From: Lachnospiraceae bacterium
Lineage (GTDB): Bacteria; Bacillota; Clostridia; Lachnospirales; Lachnospiraceae
Length of the DNA stretch: 64,000 nucleotides
NCBI GenBank assembly: GCA_910574805.1
Contig: CAJTCV010000018.1
Coordinates: 1 to 64,000 of the forward strand
Direction of reading: 5' to 3'
Numbering within the stretch: the stretch's first letter is position 1; each line of letters opens with the position of its first letter. A program made the position numbers and the translations under genes. The notes beneath the pieces are model-generated. The model was not told the origin of the DNA, ran no database searches, and worked only from the letters and a program-made list of their open reading frames with translations. Positions 52,501-60,341 of the stretch are shown piece after piece.

Positions 52501-53634
52501 CTGGCAGACATGGGACCGGAGGGCGCCGGGTATGTTGCCACGTTTGCAGGTATGACTGACGAGGAACTGAAGAAGGCAAATGAACTGTGGGCGCAGTCGC
52601 TGTTGCTGCCTGATGCAGCTGCTCAGGCAATTGCGGAATCCTATACTGTTGCGGGAGATATGGCAACGCAGGGATTTTCAGACGGCATGTCGGCAGGCCA
52701 GAAGACGGTGACGAAAGCGGTAGAGATCACTATGGATGAGGTGATCAAATGCATGGAAACAAAGCTGGATATGCACTCTCCATCCAGAGTGACCAGGGAG
52801 ATCGGGCAGAATGCGGACGAGGGGCTGGAGCTTGGAATCCGGGACCGGACAAAGAATGTCGTGGATCAGATGGGGCTGACGACTTCAAACGTCATTGGAG
52901 AGGCCCGCCGGATTCTGAATAAAAAAGATTTTCAGACGATCGGGCAGACCACGGGTGAAGGAATGCAGGAGGGAATCAGAAACAGGCATCCGTCTCTGGT
53001 GTCACAGATGCAGAATACAGCAGGAAATGTACTGAGCACTGCGAAAAACATTTTGACGCTTCAGGAATTTAAAGGCGTTGGTGAGCGGAGTCAGGGGATA
53101 CAGACAGGTATTTCAAATAAGCAGTCATCGCTGGTCTCTCAGATGCAGACAACTTCAAAAAATGTATTAAAAACAGCACAGGATAATCTTCCGCGTTCAT
53201 CGTTTGAAAGCATCGGAGAAAACATCATATCCGGTCTTACATCGGCAATCAGCGGCGGAGCTTCCAGAGTCGTAAGCAGCATTAAGGATCTGTGCACAAG
53301 CGCTGTGAAAGCGGCAAAGAAGAAACTTGATATCAACAGTCCTTCCAGAGTGTTTTATGAGATTGGAGATTATACCGGGCAGGGGTTTATAGAGGGCTGG
53401 CAGGATCGCATGGCTGGTATTGATAATATTATCGCAGGGAGTATGCCTGACGGCTCTCTGCAGAGTGATATCTCATTCCATGGTTCGTCAGCGCCGGGAA
53501 GGTATGGCGCCGAAGAAGGGGCGAAAAACGTGAATGTGGATCAGCATATTTACATCTATTCCAAAACAGATGATCTGTTTGAAACAAGCAGGAAATTCAG
53601 GCAGTCACAGAGAGAGGCGGCAGAGGATTGGTAA
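49501..53634 (+). CDS. Tail tape measure protein
   Basis: The 1377-aa protein sets tail length. It has an N-terminal coiled coil (about 40-190) and the TP901-type tape measure core (SSFEASMSQVAATMGMT...YLALAGYDAEKSAATLPKVL). Hydrophobic segments lie near 600-690, with a second coiled coil at 780-900. Two DMHSPSRVTREIGQNADEGL/DINSPSRVFYEIGDYTGQGF repeats are near the C-terminus. It implies a tail of roughly 200 nm. Confidence 0.95.
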   Translation: MAGKGTIGGKIVLEGESQYRAALKNIKTDQAELRSEMKLCQSFFKNNQNSLEALQTRYGILTRQVSTQTDKVKIYQQALETSSKKEEAAAQKVSALKDELDRAEKEMEEMAGSSGETSEAMESQTKVVEELKNKLALAEQDYEKASRSTSSYQTSLNYAEAELQEMQRELDRTGRYIREAENSTDQCADSIDEYGRETDEAAEKTSVFADVLKAELLSEAIKTGITVIAEGIEKIASSATEAGSSFEASMSQVAATMGMTTEEVNSGSAAYTLLSDAAKECGKATQFSASEAAEALNYLALAGYDAEKSAATLPKVLDLAAAGGLDLAYASDLVTDSMAALGMETSELDGYIDAMARTSQKSNTSVAQLGEATLVCAGTVSLAGQSVGTMNAELGILANNGIKGAEGGTHLRNAILSLSAPTEKASIALKELGVEVSDSRGNMRDLNDILVDLDGSLTGMSSMEKTRMISRIFNKTDIAAVNALLKGTGEEYDNLRAELENCDGAAAAMAETLNDNLKGKITILNSALEGLGISAYEIFDDDMKTAVDAATRAVGRLQDSVDNGRLGVSLNNLSISMGKFASEAIDVGEDALPVVIDGFTWLLNNADLIVSGITGIVAANVQMKVVAPAIEAVSTAWNTYKAANEGATVTQWMLNTAMSANPAGLLVTSIVALTAAIGAYIVIHKDEVGVLDDTTRATRELVQESRELNDSYAKTAESRKESRNSMEAEAYSCQKLVNELKDLQAKTELTVTEQVRQSMIIDELNQAIPELNLAIDEQTGKLNMSVEALEENTEAMMAMARADAAREDMVRIAEEQYEAEKKLADLEKQLTEQKEAVRKAQDDLNASIEEYGMMGVVEAQVLEQATEAQKTLEEEISATTESIDAFTEEYQGAMEYVSDTEAYAQAVVAAEDLGTAAETSGQQMVFMSEAAQEAYAEMYDSVSEVVTNQISLFEEFDGKAELSTEKLLENMQSQVDGITQWSENMEQLAERGIDQGLLQHLADMGPEGAGYVATFAGMTDEELKKANELWAQSLLLPDAAAQAIAESYTVAGDMATQGFSDGMSAGQKTVTKAVEITMDEVIKCMETKLDMHSPSRVTREIGQNADEGLELGIRDRTKNVVDQMGLTTSNVIGEARRILNKKDFQTIGQTTGEGMQEGIRNRHPSLVSQMQNTAGNVLSTAKNILTLQEFKGVGERSQGIQTGISNKQSSLVSQMQTTSKNVLKTAQDNLPRSSFESIGENIISGLTSAISGGASRVVSSIKDLCTSAVKAAKKKLDINSPSRVFYEIGDYTGQGFIEGWQDRMAGIDNIIAGSMPDGSLQSDISFHGSSAPGRYGAEEGAKNVNVDQHIYIYSKTDDLFETSRKFRQSQREAAEDW

Positions 53635-54515
53635 CGGACAGAAAGATTATAGTGGCAAACGATAATGTTTCCATGGAGGTTACAAATCCTCCGTATTATG
53701 TAAAAAGTTTTTCAGGAATTGATATGCTGGATGTGACACTTGTAACGACCCAGGCATACGGGCAGGAGGGCGCAGACGTTGTAAATACAATTGTCAATCC
53801 AAGAAATATGGAGCTTGCAGGGCAGATTTACGCAGAAACGAATCAGGGGATGCAGATGATGCGTGATAAGATAAAAGCTGTATTCATGCCTCATAAAGAA
53901 CTTACCGTAACACATTATTATGGCGGGAAGACAAGACAGATAAAATGTTATACGGAAAAAACACCAAAGTTTACAGATACGGGTGTTACAACCGTTAAAA
54001 ATTATTCTGTCATACTGATCGCACCGGATCCGTACTGGAAAAATGTGGAGATCACCAGAGTCTCAATCGCAAACTGGATCGCAAAATTTCATTTTCCTCT
54101 GATCATTCCGAAAGAAGAGGGCATTATATTTGGCCTGAAATCTGCATCCTTGATTGCGGATGTATATAACCCAAGTAATATAGAGGTAGGGATGGAAATC
54201 AGATTTGAGGCCACTGGAGCGGTGAAAAACCCGCAGCTGTTCAATATCAATACAAGAGAATATATCCGCCTGATCAATACCAGCATGGACGCAGGAGAAG
54301 TGATCATCATCAATACGGATAAAAGAGAGAAAACGGTTGTTCAGAGAAAGAACGGAGTAGAGAAAAACTACATAGGGAAGATTGATCTGGCAGGAGGCGG
54401 GAACACGTTTTTGACGCTGAGACCGGGAGACAATCTGTTTCGCTATGCGGCAGACGAAGGAGAGAGCAATCTGCAGACCTATATTTATTTCCGGGGAGTG
54501 GAGTCAGGAGTGTAG
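53628..54515 (+). CDS. Distal tail protein (Dit-like)
   Basis: The 295-aa protein follows the tape measure with 7-bp overlap (TTG start behind GAGG). Its N-terminal half contains the Dit-type ring domain pattern (GQIYAETNQGMQMMRDKIKA...KELTVTHYYGGKTRQIKCY). It forms the hub between tail tube and baseplate. Confidence 0.8.
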   Translation: MVTDRKIIVANDNVSMEVTNPPYYVKSFSGIDMLDVTLVTTQAYGQEGADVVNTIVNPRNMELAGQIYAETNQGMQMMRDKIKAVFMPHKELTVTHYYGGKTRQIKCYTEKTPKFTDTGVTTVKNYSVILIAPDPYWKNVEITRVSIANWIAKFHFPLIIPKEEGIIFGLKSASLIADVYNPSNIEVGMEIRFEATGAVKNPQLFNINTREYIRLINTSMDAGEVIIINTDKREKTVVQRKNGVEKNYIGKIDLAGGGNTFLTLRPGDNLFRYAADEGESNLQTYIYFRGVESGV

Positions 54516-54518
54516 GGT

Positions 54519-55583
54519 ATGGAAATATATGTGCTTGACAGGGAGATCAATATTCTTGGCGTGGTAGGGCTGTATGAATCCATCATATGGACAAAGCGTT
54601 ATACAAAGCCGGGAAAATTCAAAATGTCATTTGCTTTTTCGGAAAAACTGAACGGAGTCCTGCAAAGAGGAAATCTGATTTATAAGACAGATGAAGATGA
54701 GGCCGGATATATAACCGGAAAAGGAATGACACTTAATAAGCGGGGAGAGGAAATCATATCAATAACAGGAAAGACATTATCCGGCTATCTGGGAAAGAGA
54801 ATCATCTGGGAAAAAATGATTCTGAACGGGACGGCAGAACAGGCCATGCGCACCATGGTGGACAGGCAGTGCATTCACTGCGCGGATGAAAAAAGGAAAA
54901 TACCCAAAATGATACTTGGAGAGTTGAAAGGATATCCGGGGAATATATCAAAACAGATATCCTATGAAAATCTTCAGGAAGCGCTGACAGAACTGGCTGT
55001 GAAGGAGGGACTGGGGTACAGGGTTTTGCTGAATATCGACCGAAGAGAATTACTGTTTGATGTTTATAAAGGAACGGACCGCACCCAGGGATCACAGGAA
55101 CCATGTGTTTTCTCCAGGGATTTTAATAATATTGTCACACAGGAATATAACGAGGACGACAGTAATCACAGAAATGTGTGTCTGGTAGGAGGATCAGGGG
55201 AAGACACGGACCGGATTCTGGTGGAAGTGGGAAATGCGTCAGGACTGGATCGCGATGAAATGTTCTGCAATTCTGCTTCAATGTCTCAAAAAGAACTGAC
55301 ACTGGCAGAGTACAGAAGTCAGCTTGCTCAAAGCGGAGCAGAGAGGATAGGAAACTTTTATATTGCCAGAGCATTCGTATCCAAAGTGGCTGAAAAAATT
55401 TCCATGAACTATGGACTGGGGGATTATGTTACATGCTATGACAAAAGATGGGGGATATACATGGATACACAGATTACAGAAATTGAGAAGGGAATATCAA
55501 AGGATGAAAAGTATACCGTGTGTACGTTCGGGGATGATGTCCCTACCCTGATTGATAAAATAAAAGCAAGCCAGAGGGGATGA
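54519..55583 (+). CDS. ReqiPepy6 Gp37-like tail/baseplate protein
   Basis: The 354-aa protein starts MEIYVLDREINILGVVGLYE...IWTKRYTKPGKFKM, characteristic of this siphovirus family. It has the gp27-like fold expected of a tail-associated hub. It lies 3 bp after the Dit gene. Confidence 0.85.
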   Translation: MEIYVLDREINILGVVGLYESIIWTKRYTKPGKFKMSFAFSEKLNGVLQRGNLIYKTDEDEAGYITGKGMTLNKRGEEIISITGKTLSGYLGKRIIWEKMILNGTAEQAMRTMVDRQCIHCADEKRKIPKMILGELKGYPGNISKQISYENLQEALTELAVKEGLGYRVLLNIDRRELLFDVYKGTDRTQGSQEPCVFSRDFNNIVTQEYNEDDSNHRNVCLVGGSGEDTDRILVEVGNASGLDRDEMFCNSASMSQKELTLAEYRSQLAQSGAERIGNFYIARAFVSKVAEKISMNYGLGDYVTCYDKRWGIYMDTQITEIEKGISKDEKYTVCTFGDDVPTLIDKIKASQRG

Positions 55584-55587
55584 AAAT

Positions 55588-56493
55588 ATGGAAAGAAGTT
55601 TTGCATGGGACGCGGATCCGGTGAACGGTGAATATGACAGAGTGTATTATTTCGCTGATTTTGCGAATTATTTTTCGACGTTTGTGGAAAACGGCTATGT
55701 TCCGAAACATCAGGATGCATTAAGCGTTATGGCAAATGATGATATGACGGTTTCGTTAAATATCGGAAAGCTGTTTATGGATGGATACATGTATGAAAAT
55801 ACGGACCCTTTAATTTTGAATATTGATCCTGCGGATGGAGTTCTGAGCCGGATCGACCGGATCAGTATTACATGGTCAAAGAGCAAAAAAGAGATTTGTG
55901 CCGGTGTAATAAAAGGGGAGCCGTCATACAGTCCGGTGGCAAAAGCAATAAGGAGGAATGCGGATTACAAGGATTATATAGTAGCTGATATTGAAATAAG
56001 AGCCGGAGCAATCCGGATTTTGCAGAAAGATATCATAGACCAGAGACTGAATGATGAGGTCTGCGGTATGGCTGTGGGATTTCTGAACCAGATAAATACC
56101 AGGGAATTGTATCTTCAGATTCAGGAAGACCTGAAATTTTTCAGAGAGACCAGTGAAAGCGGTTTTGTTGACTGGAAAAATTCATTTGAATCGGCAATGG
56201 AACTGTGGACTGGCGGGCAGCAGGCTGATTTTCAGAAATGGAAACAGAATGCAAAAGAAGAAATGCAGGAGTATTTTGAAGCCTTTCAGACGACAACGGA
56301 GACATGGATCGACCATATAAAAAACTCGCTTGACGATAATGCGGCTACAGCCCTTCAAAAACAGATCGATGAAATAAAATATTATTATGTACTTGAAGAG
56401 ACGTTGTATGTGCCACAGACATCGGCAAGTGTGAGCGAAGGCGTTTTGATGCTGGGAACGGAGAAAACAGTAGGAGGAGAAAATGAATATTAA
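55588..56493 (+). CDS. Baseplate/tail fibre-associated protein
   Basis: The 301-aa protein MERSFAWDADPVNGEYDRVY... has a beta-rich N-terminal domain and a long helical part (about 150-270, Trp-rich repeats WKNSFESAMELW, WKQNAKEEM). It probably links the baseplate to the fibre encoded next, which it overlaps by 11 bp. Confidence 0.7.
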   Translation: MERSFAWDADPVNGEYDRVYYFADFANYFSTFVENGYVPKHQDALSVMANDDMTVSLNIGKLFMDGYMYENTDPLILNIDPADGVLSRIDRISITWSKSKKEICAGVIKGEPSYSPVAKAIRRNADYKDYIVADIEIRAGAIRILQKDIIDQRLNDEVCGMAVGFLNQINTRELYLQIQEDLKFFRETSESGFVDWKNSFESAMELWTGGQQADFQKWKQNAKEEMQEYFEAFQTTTETWIDHIKNSLDDNAATALQKQIDEIKYYYVLEETLYVPQTSASVSEGVLMLGTEKTVGGENEY

Positions 56494-57319
56494 ACAGATT
56501 GACGTGAGTGGACACAAGTATGATATCTGCGATGCAAAAATGAGAGACGCAGTAGCAGATGAGTATGATGTGCTTTCAACATACAGGCAGGGGGATTTCT
56601 GCATATATAATAATGTGGTGTATCGTTGTTTGGAGGAAACAACAGGTGTGTGGCAGGAAACAAAATGGGAGAAAAAGACGCTTGCAGAGTTATATAAAGA
56701 AATGGAGATCATGACACATATCAGTGATGCTTTTTCTGAATCAAAAGAATATGCAGCGGGAAAATACTGTATTTATGAGAATGAGCTGTATAAGTTTACG
56801 GCTGCGAAGACGGCAGGAGCATGGGACCAGCAAAAGGTTGTGGCGACATCGGTAGATGCGGAACTGCGTGAACTAAATGCAAATATTACAACTGTTTCCG
56901 GCAAAATCCCAACCAAATATGCCGGAAGTGCATCCGCTGGTGGTTCTGCAAACAGTGCAGTCAAACTGGATAATTCAGCCGGATCCGCTATACAACCAGT
57001 ATATTTTTCTGGCGGGAAACCTGTAGCATGTACGCATACACTTGGGAAATCTGTGCCTGCTAATGCTGTTTTTACTGATACAGATACGAAAGCGATCAGA
57101 GTTGTGCAAACATTACATTTTTTTGACGCTGGCGATAATTGTTATGCATATGTAGAACGGACTGGTTGCGCACTGGCAGGTGCTGCAGTAATAGGCAATA
57201 ACAATCGCCGAATAGCTTCTGTGTCGATTGAGACAAATACTATAGGTGCATATATCATATGGTGCTCAGGCGGTGGTGTAGTTGATTTGAGTGTAGAATT
57301 GATATGGCTTCCGTTATAA
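56483..57319 (+). CDS. Tail fibre / receptor-binding protein, expressed form of an invertible gene
   Basis: The 278-aa protein has a constant part (residues 1 to about 130) with two carbohydrate-binding-like units (YRQGDFCIYNNVVYRCL and YAAGKYCIYENELYKF). Its variable C-terminal part begins in the inverted repeat at 56871-56886. The variable part ends in a beta-rich head (GGGVVDLSVELIWLPL). An alternative head lies in reverse orientation directly downstream. Confidence 0.85.
   Translation: MNIKQIDVSGHKYDICDAKMRDAVADEYDVLSTYRQGDFCIYNNVVYRCLEETTGVWQETKWEKKTLAELYKEMEIMTHISDAFSESKEYAAGKYCIYENELYKFTAAKTAGAWDQQKVVATSVDAELRELNANITTVSGKIPTKYAGSASAGGSANSAVKLDNSAGSAIQPVYFSGGKPVACTHTLGKSVPANAVFTDTDTKAIRVVQTLHFFDAGDNCYAYVERTGCALAGAAVIGNNNRRIASVSIETNTIGAYIIWCSGGGVVDLSVELIWLPL
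56871..56886 (+). repeat. Left inverted repeat of the fibre inversion segment
   Basis: AACTAAATGCAAATAT, in frame with fibre codons (Glu)-Leu-Asn-Ala-Asn-Ile. Its exact reverse complement is at 57878-57893. Confidence 0.85.
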
Positions 57320-57327
57320 ATCCAGTA

Positions 57328-57893
57328 TCACGGCTCTTCCAGGCCAAAAACGTATATTCTGGCATTTGAGAATCCTGCATCTGATCCATGTGATGTTATG
57401 CGACTGTTTATATGATTGGCATTGCTAAAGTCAACTTCTGCATTTACGTAAAAATCTGTTAAATCATAGATACAGGAAACCTGGTAATTGCCTGATGCAA
57501 TTTTTATCATTTCTGTCGGAATAATTAATCCACCTTTCCACAGATAACCGATATCGCTTTTACATGCAATGCCTACATATACATATTTAAAATTGGCCCA
57601 ATTTTTTGATAATACAAAAGATTTTGTATCTGATTTCAGATCACTGTACTCAAGAATCAATTCAACTTTTTTCATATTGTTGATTTTGGCATTGACTTCT
57701 GTCTCCGTATAATATCGATCATCATGATTGTGTCCGGATGGCGGATAGGTGCCCGGTTTCCCCGACACATTCCCCCATGCGACAGCACTGGAGGATCCCG
57801 CAGTCGTGGCATGTTTAACAGACTGCTGTCCAATATTCCCAGTTGTGATCGCTGTAGATGCATCCTGCTTTTTACCTATATTTGCATTTAGTT
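57328..57893 (-). CDS. Silent alternative tail fibre head (no start)
   Basis: From the right inverted repeat the minus strand is open for 188 codons. It reads NANIGKKQDASTAITTGNIG, then a typical fibre motif PPSGHNHDDRYYTETEVNAKI and a beta-rich head ending YVFGLEEP. It has no ribosome site of its own. After inversion it would be fused at residue about 132 of the fibre. Confidence 0.82.
57878..57893 (-). repeat. Right inverted repeat of the fibre inversion segment
   Basis: ATATTTGCATTTAGTT on the plus strand, the exact reverse complement of the left repeat. Confidence 0.85.
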
Positions 57894-57978
57894 TAATAAG
57901 GAGGTGATGTCCATGGGATAAGAGGACATCCGGAGAGAAAGAAGAAAGATATCATCAGAAAGAAAGGAGGAGAAAAGG

Positions 57979-58308
57979 ATGGATGCACCAATCTCAAGAG
58001 CAGAGCATGAAGAATTTCGCAGAAGCATGGAGCTGGCCAATGAGAATCTGGCCAGCGAAAACCGGCGCCAGAACCGGCGTCTTGACATTCTGGAGGAAAA
58101 TGCAAAGCAGAATACGGCAATGGTGGCCAACGTGGAACGTCTGGCTGTCAACATGGAAAACATGCTGAAGGTTCAGGAGCAGCAGGGCGGACGTCTGGAA
58201 GCACTGGAAGACAGAGACGGCGAGAAATGGAGAGCGGCTGCAGGTTATGTTCTTACCGTTGTTCTTGGTATTGTGATCGGCTTTGTGTTTAAACAGATTG
58301 GCATGTAA
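57979..58308 (+). CDS. XhlA-like hemolysin/holin accessory protein
   Basis: The 109-aa protein has an N-terminal coiled coil (about 10-80) and a C-terminal membrane anchor (GYVLTVVLGIVIGFVF), the XhlA plan. It probably works with the holin in lysis. GGAGGAG precedes the ATG. Confidence 0.8.
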   Translation: MDAPISRAEHEEFRRSMELANENLASENRRQNRRLDILEENAKQNTAMVANVERLAVNMENMLKVQEQQGGRLEALEDRDGEKWRAAAGYVLTVVLGIVIGFVFKQIGM

Positions 58309-58349
58309 CACATATATCATTGAACTGAAAAGAAAGAGAGGACAGAAAT

Positions 58350-58679
58350 TTGGTAAATAATGTAGAACTTTTAATGCAGTACATAACGTATCTGCTTATG
58401 GCGATCGGCGGGCTGGCGTTTGTGGTGGCCGTCATCGTACAGGTGATTAAGGAGCTGCCCTGCCTGAATCAGATTCAGACCAGCGTGGTGGCTCTGGCCG
58501 TGTCGATGATCCTGTGTCCGCTGGTCGTGGTCATCGTCTGCCAGTGCCTTAAGATCGTGATCGTCTGGTATTATGTGTTTGCGTCCTTTATCGCGGCTTT
58601 TATCGTATATCTGGTGGCGACAGGGGGCTGGGAGCGGATCACTGGCATCTGGGAACGGACGAAATACAACCGAAAATAA
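58350..58679 (+). CDS. Phage holin
   Basis: The 109-aa protein has three hydrophobic helices (about 10-30, 42-62, 66-90) and a charged C-terminal tail (ERITGIWERTKYNRK). It lies between XhlA and the amidase. TTG start behind AGAGAGGAC. Confidence 0.8.
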   Translation: MVNNVELLMQYITYLLMAIGGLAFVVAVIVQVIKELPCLNQIQTSVVALAVSMILCPLVVVIVCQCLKIVIVWYYVFASFIAAFIVYLVATGGWERITGIWERTKYNRK

Positions 58680-58685
58680 TACAGA

Positions 58686-58715
58686 TCAGGAGGGCGGGCG
58701 ACCGTCCTCCTTTTG
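58686..58715 (+). terminator. Hairpin before the lysin gene
   Basis: GGAGGGCGG and CCGTCCTCC around a 4-nt loop are followed by TTTT, immediately before the palindrome copy 2. Confidence 0.55.
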
Positions 58716-58728
58716 CGCCGGCGCAAAA
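58711..58728. promoter_or_regulatory. Palindrome TTTGCGCCGGCGCAAA, copy 2 (18-bp version)
   Basis: Perfect 18-bp palindrome TTTTGCGCCGGCGCAAAA, about 20 bp before the lysin ATG. Copy 1 is at 40583-40598 at the start of the packaging operon. Confidence 0.55.
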
Positions 58729-58749
58729 GCCGGGGAAAGGAAAACAGTT

Positions 58750-59559
58750 ATGAAGATCATTTTGACAGTAGGACACAGTATTCTGAAAACAGGGAGCTGC
58801 ACCAGTGCAGACGGCCGGCCGTATGGCGGCGTGTTGGAGTATGCATATAACAAAAACATCGTGAACCGTGTGGCGGAGTATCTGCGCGGCGTTGGTCATA
58901 AGGTGGACGTGCTGATCTGCCCGGAGCTGCAGTTCAAAAGGAGCACGGACGAGAAGGCGTACAAACTTCAGAGAGTCAACAGCGGCGGCTATGATCTGGC
59001 AGTGGAACTGCACCTGAATGCATCTGCCCTGCACAATGCCAGAGGATGTGAGAGCCTGTATAAGACAGAAAAGGGAAAGAAGATCGCACAGCAGGTGCAA
59101 AACCGGCTGGCAACTGTATTCCGGAACAGAGGCATACAGAAACGCGACAACCTGTACATGCTGAACAGTACGAAGTCCACTACAGTCATGCTGGAGACGT
59201 TTTTCTGTGACAGTTCTGCAGACTGTGCACTGGCAGAAAAGAAAGATGTGGCGCTGCTGATCGCAGAAGGAATCCACGGAGGCACGATAACCTGTGGGCC
59301 GCAGGAGGGGGGTGATCCGGCGCCTTCAGGGATGCTGTACCGGGTGCAGACGGGCGCCTTTACGATTTGGAAGAACGCCGAGAAAATGAAAGCAGAACTG
59401 CAGAAGAAAGGCTTCAGGGATGCGTTTATCACGACCGCGGATCTGGGACAGCTTTTCTACCGTGTCCAGGTCGGAGCATTCAGCGTGAAGGCGAATGCGG
59501 AGGCCATGAAGAAGAAGCTGCAGAAGGCCGGCTTTGATGCCGTGATCGTGCGGGCATAA
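58750..59559 (+). CDS. N-acetylmuramoyl-L-alanine amidase with C-terminal SPOR-like repeats (endolysin)
   Basis: The 269-aa lysin has an Amidase_3 catalytic domain (about 1-175) with zinc ligands in ILTVGHSIL, GGVLEYAYN and VELHLNAS. Two SPOR-like repeats (LYRVQTGAFTIWKNAEKMKA and FYRVQVGAFSVKANAEAMKK) follow and bind peptidoglycan. It ends the lysis module. Confidence 0.92.
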   Translation: MKIILTVGHSILKTGSCTSADGRPYGGVLEYAYNKNIVNRVAEYLRGVGHKVDVLICPELQFKRSTDEKAYKLQRVNSGGYDLAVELHLNASALHNARGCESLYKTEKGKKIAQQVQNRLATVFRNRGIQKRDNLYMLNSTKSTTVMLETFFCDSSADCALAEKKDVALLIAEGIHGGTITCGPQEGGDPAPSGMLYRVQTGAFTIWKNAEKMKAELQKKGFRDAFITTADLGQLFYRVQVGAFSVKANAEAMKKKLQKAGFDAVIVRA

Positions 59560-59627
59560 CATAATGGAGGGTCTCATGGGTTTTTCTATGGGATCCTCGT
59601 CTCTCCATGAAATTTTGAAAAATCTGC

Positions 59628-59656
59628 TTGCCTATCGGGTCATTATGGTGTAATAT
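59628..59656 (+). promoter_or_regulatory. Possible promoter in the CRISPR leader
   Basis: TTGCCT-17-TAATAT lies about 140 bp before the first repeat, in an AT-rich stretch without genes (59560-59796). Confidence 0.45.
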
Positions 59657-59796
59657 AAAAACAGGCAGAAATATGAACAAATTGTAAACATGCACGTTTT
59701 TACCTGAAAAAGCCAAATTTTCAGAATATTCTGACAATTACCCCCTGAAAATGGACTTGGAAACCATTGATTTTACAGGGTTTTTGAAGGGATACC

Positions 59797-60191
59797 GTAG
59801 AAATGGAGTAAGCCCGATACAGGGCATTGACACAAATAAAATCTTTTGAGTGCCTTCATTTGGTCACTGTAGAAATGGAGTAAGCCCGATACAGGGCATT
59901 GACACACGTCATCTACCACTGTTTCTCCACAGTCATGGCAAGGTAGAAATGGAGTAAGCCCGATACAGGGCATTGACACGATCTTGCGGAGTGGTGTGAT
60001 TAAGGTTTATGCTGGAGTAGAAATGGAGTAAGCCCGATACAGGGCATTGACACAGTTACTTCCATCATGAGCCATTCGTTTCTATCAAGGTAGAAATGGA
60101 GTAAGCCCGATACAGGGCAATTGACACATTTTATTGATTTTAGGACCTTTATCAAGTATATCTGTAGAAATGGAGCAAGCCCAATACAGGG
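59797..60191 (+). CRISPR. CRISPR array: six repeats, five spacers, no cas genes (type VI-A-like repeat)
   Basis: Repeats of 37 bp start GTAGAAATGGAGTAAGCCC and end GATACAGGGCATTGACAC. They lie at 59797, 59869, 59943, 60017 and 60090 (this one with one extra A, 38 bp). A degenerate, shortened copy is at 60164-60191. Spacers of 35, 37, 37, 36 and 36 bp are all different. A GCCC-GATACA-GGGC hairpin lies in the 3' half. The decayed last repeat puts the leader on the left, so transcription is rightward. The repeat resembles Cas13a repeats of Lachnospiraceae as I remember them (AAGCC..GATA..GGC..TAGAC pattern). No cas gene is present in the window. Confidence 0.9.
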
Positions 60192-60200
60192 AGAAAGCGG

Positions 60201-60235
60201 ATAAAAGGCAGGAAAATCCTGCCTTTTATTATTTT
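60201..60235 (+). terminator. Terminator after the CRISPR array
   Basis: AAAAGGCAGGA and TCCTGCCTTTT form a stem with an AAAA loop followed by ATTATTTT, 10 bp after the last repeat. This suits rightward transcription of the array. Confidence 0.8.
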
Positions 60236-60331
60236 GATTGAAGCGACATTATAAAACGGATACCGTCTTGTATCCCTTGTTTATAATTTTCTTTAATTCC
60301 ATATTTACTCATATATAACATCCGTGTACAA

Positions 60332-60341
60332 AAGAACTGGC
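60332..60341 (+). other. Attachment core, right end of element 2
   Basis: Second copy of AAGAACTGGC, matching 18855-18864. Confidence 0.8.

Larger units (their letters stand above)
56871..57893. other. Invertible segment carrying two alternative fibre heads
   Basis: The 1023-bp segment is bounded by 16-bp inverted repeats and holds two open frames tail to tail, with stops only 8 bp apart (57319 and 57328). Inversion would swap the C-terminal head of the fibre without changing its frame. Confidence 0.82.
18855..60341. mobile_element. Element 2: about 41.5-kb prophage inserted in cotJC
   Basis: It is bounded by AAGAACTGGC direct repeats. It carries its own large serine recombinase next to the left core and complete lysogeny, replication, packaging, head, siphovirus tail and lysis modules. 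A CRISPR array lies beside the right core. All essential modules appear intact, so it may still be an active phage. Excision would restore the 3' two thirds of cotJC. Confidence 0.88.

Noticed and set aside
56483-57893. Diversity-generating retroelement at the tail fibre
   Set aside because: No reverse transcriptase and no template/variable repeat pair; the structure is an inversion segment instead.
59773-59979. Minus-strand ORF with repeated peptide CQCPVSGLLHFY
   Set aside because: It is a translation of the CRISPR repeats, not a gene.
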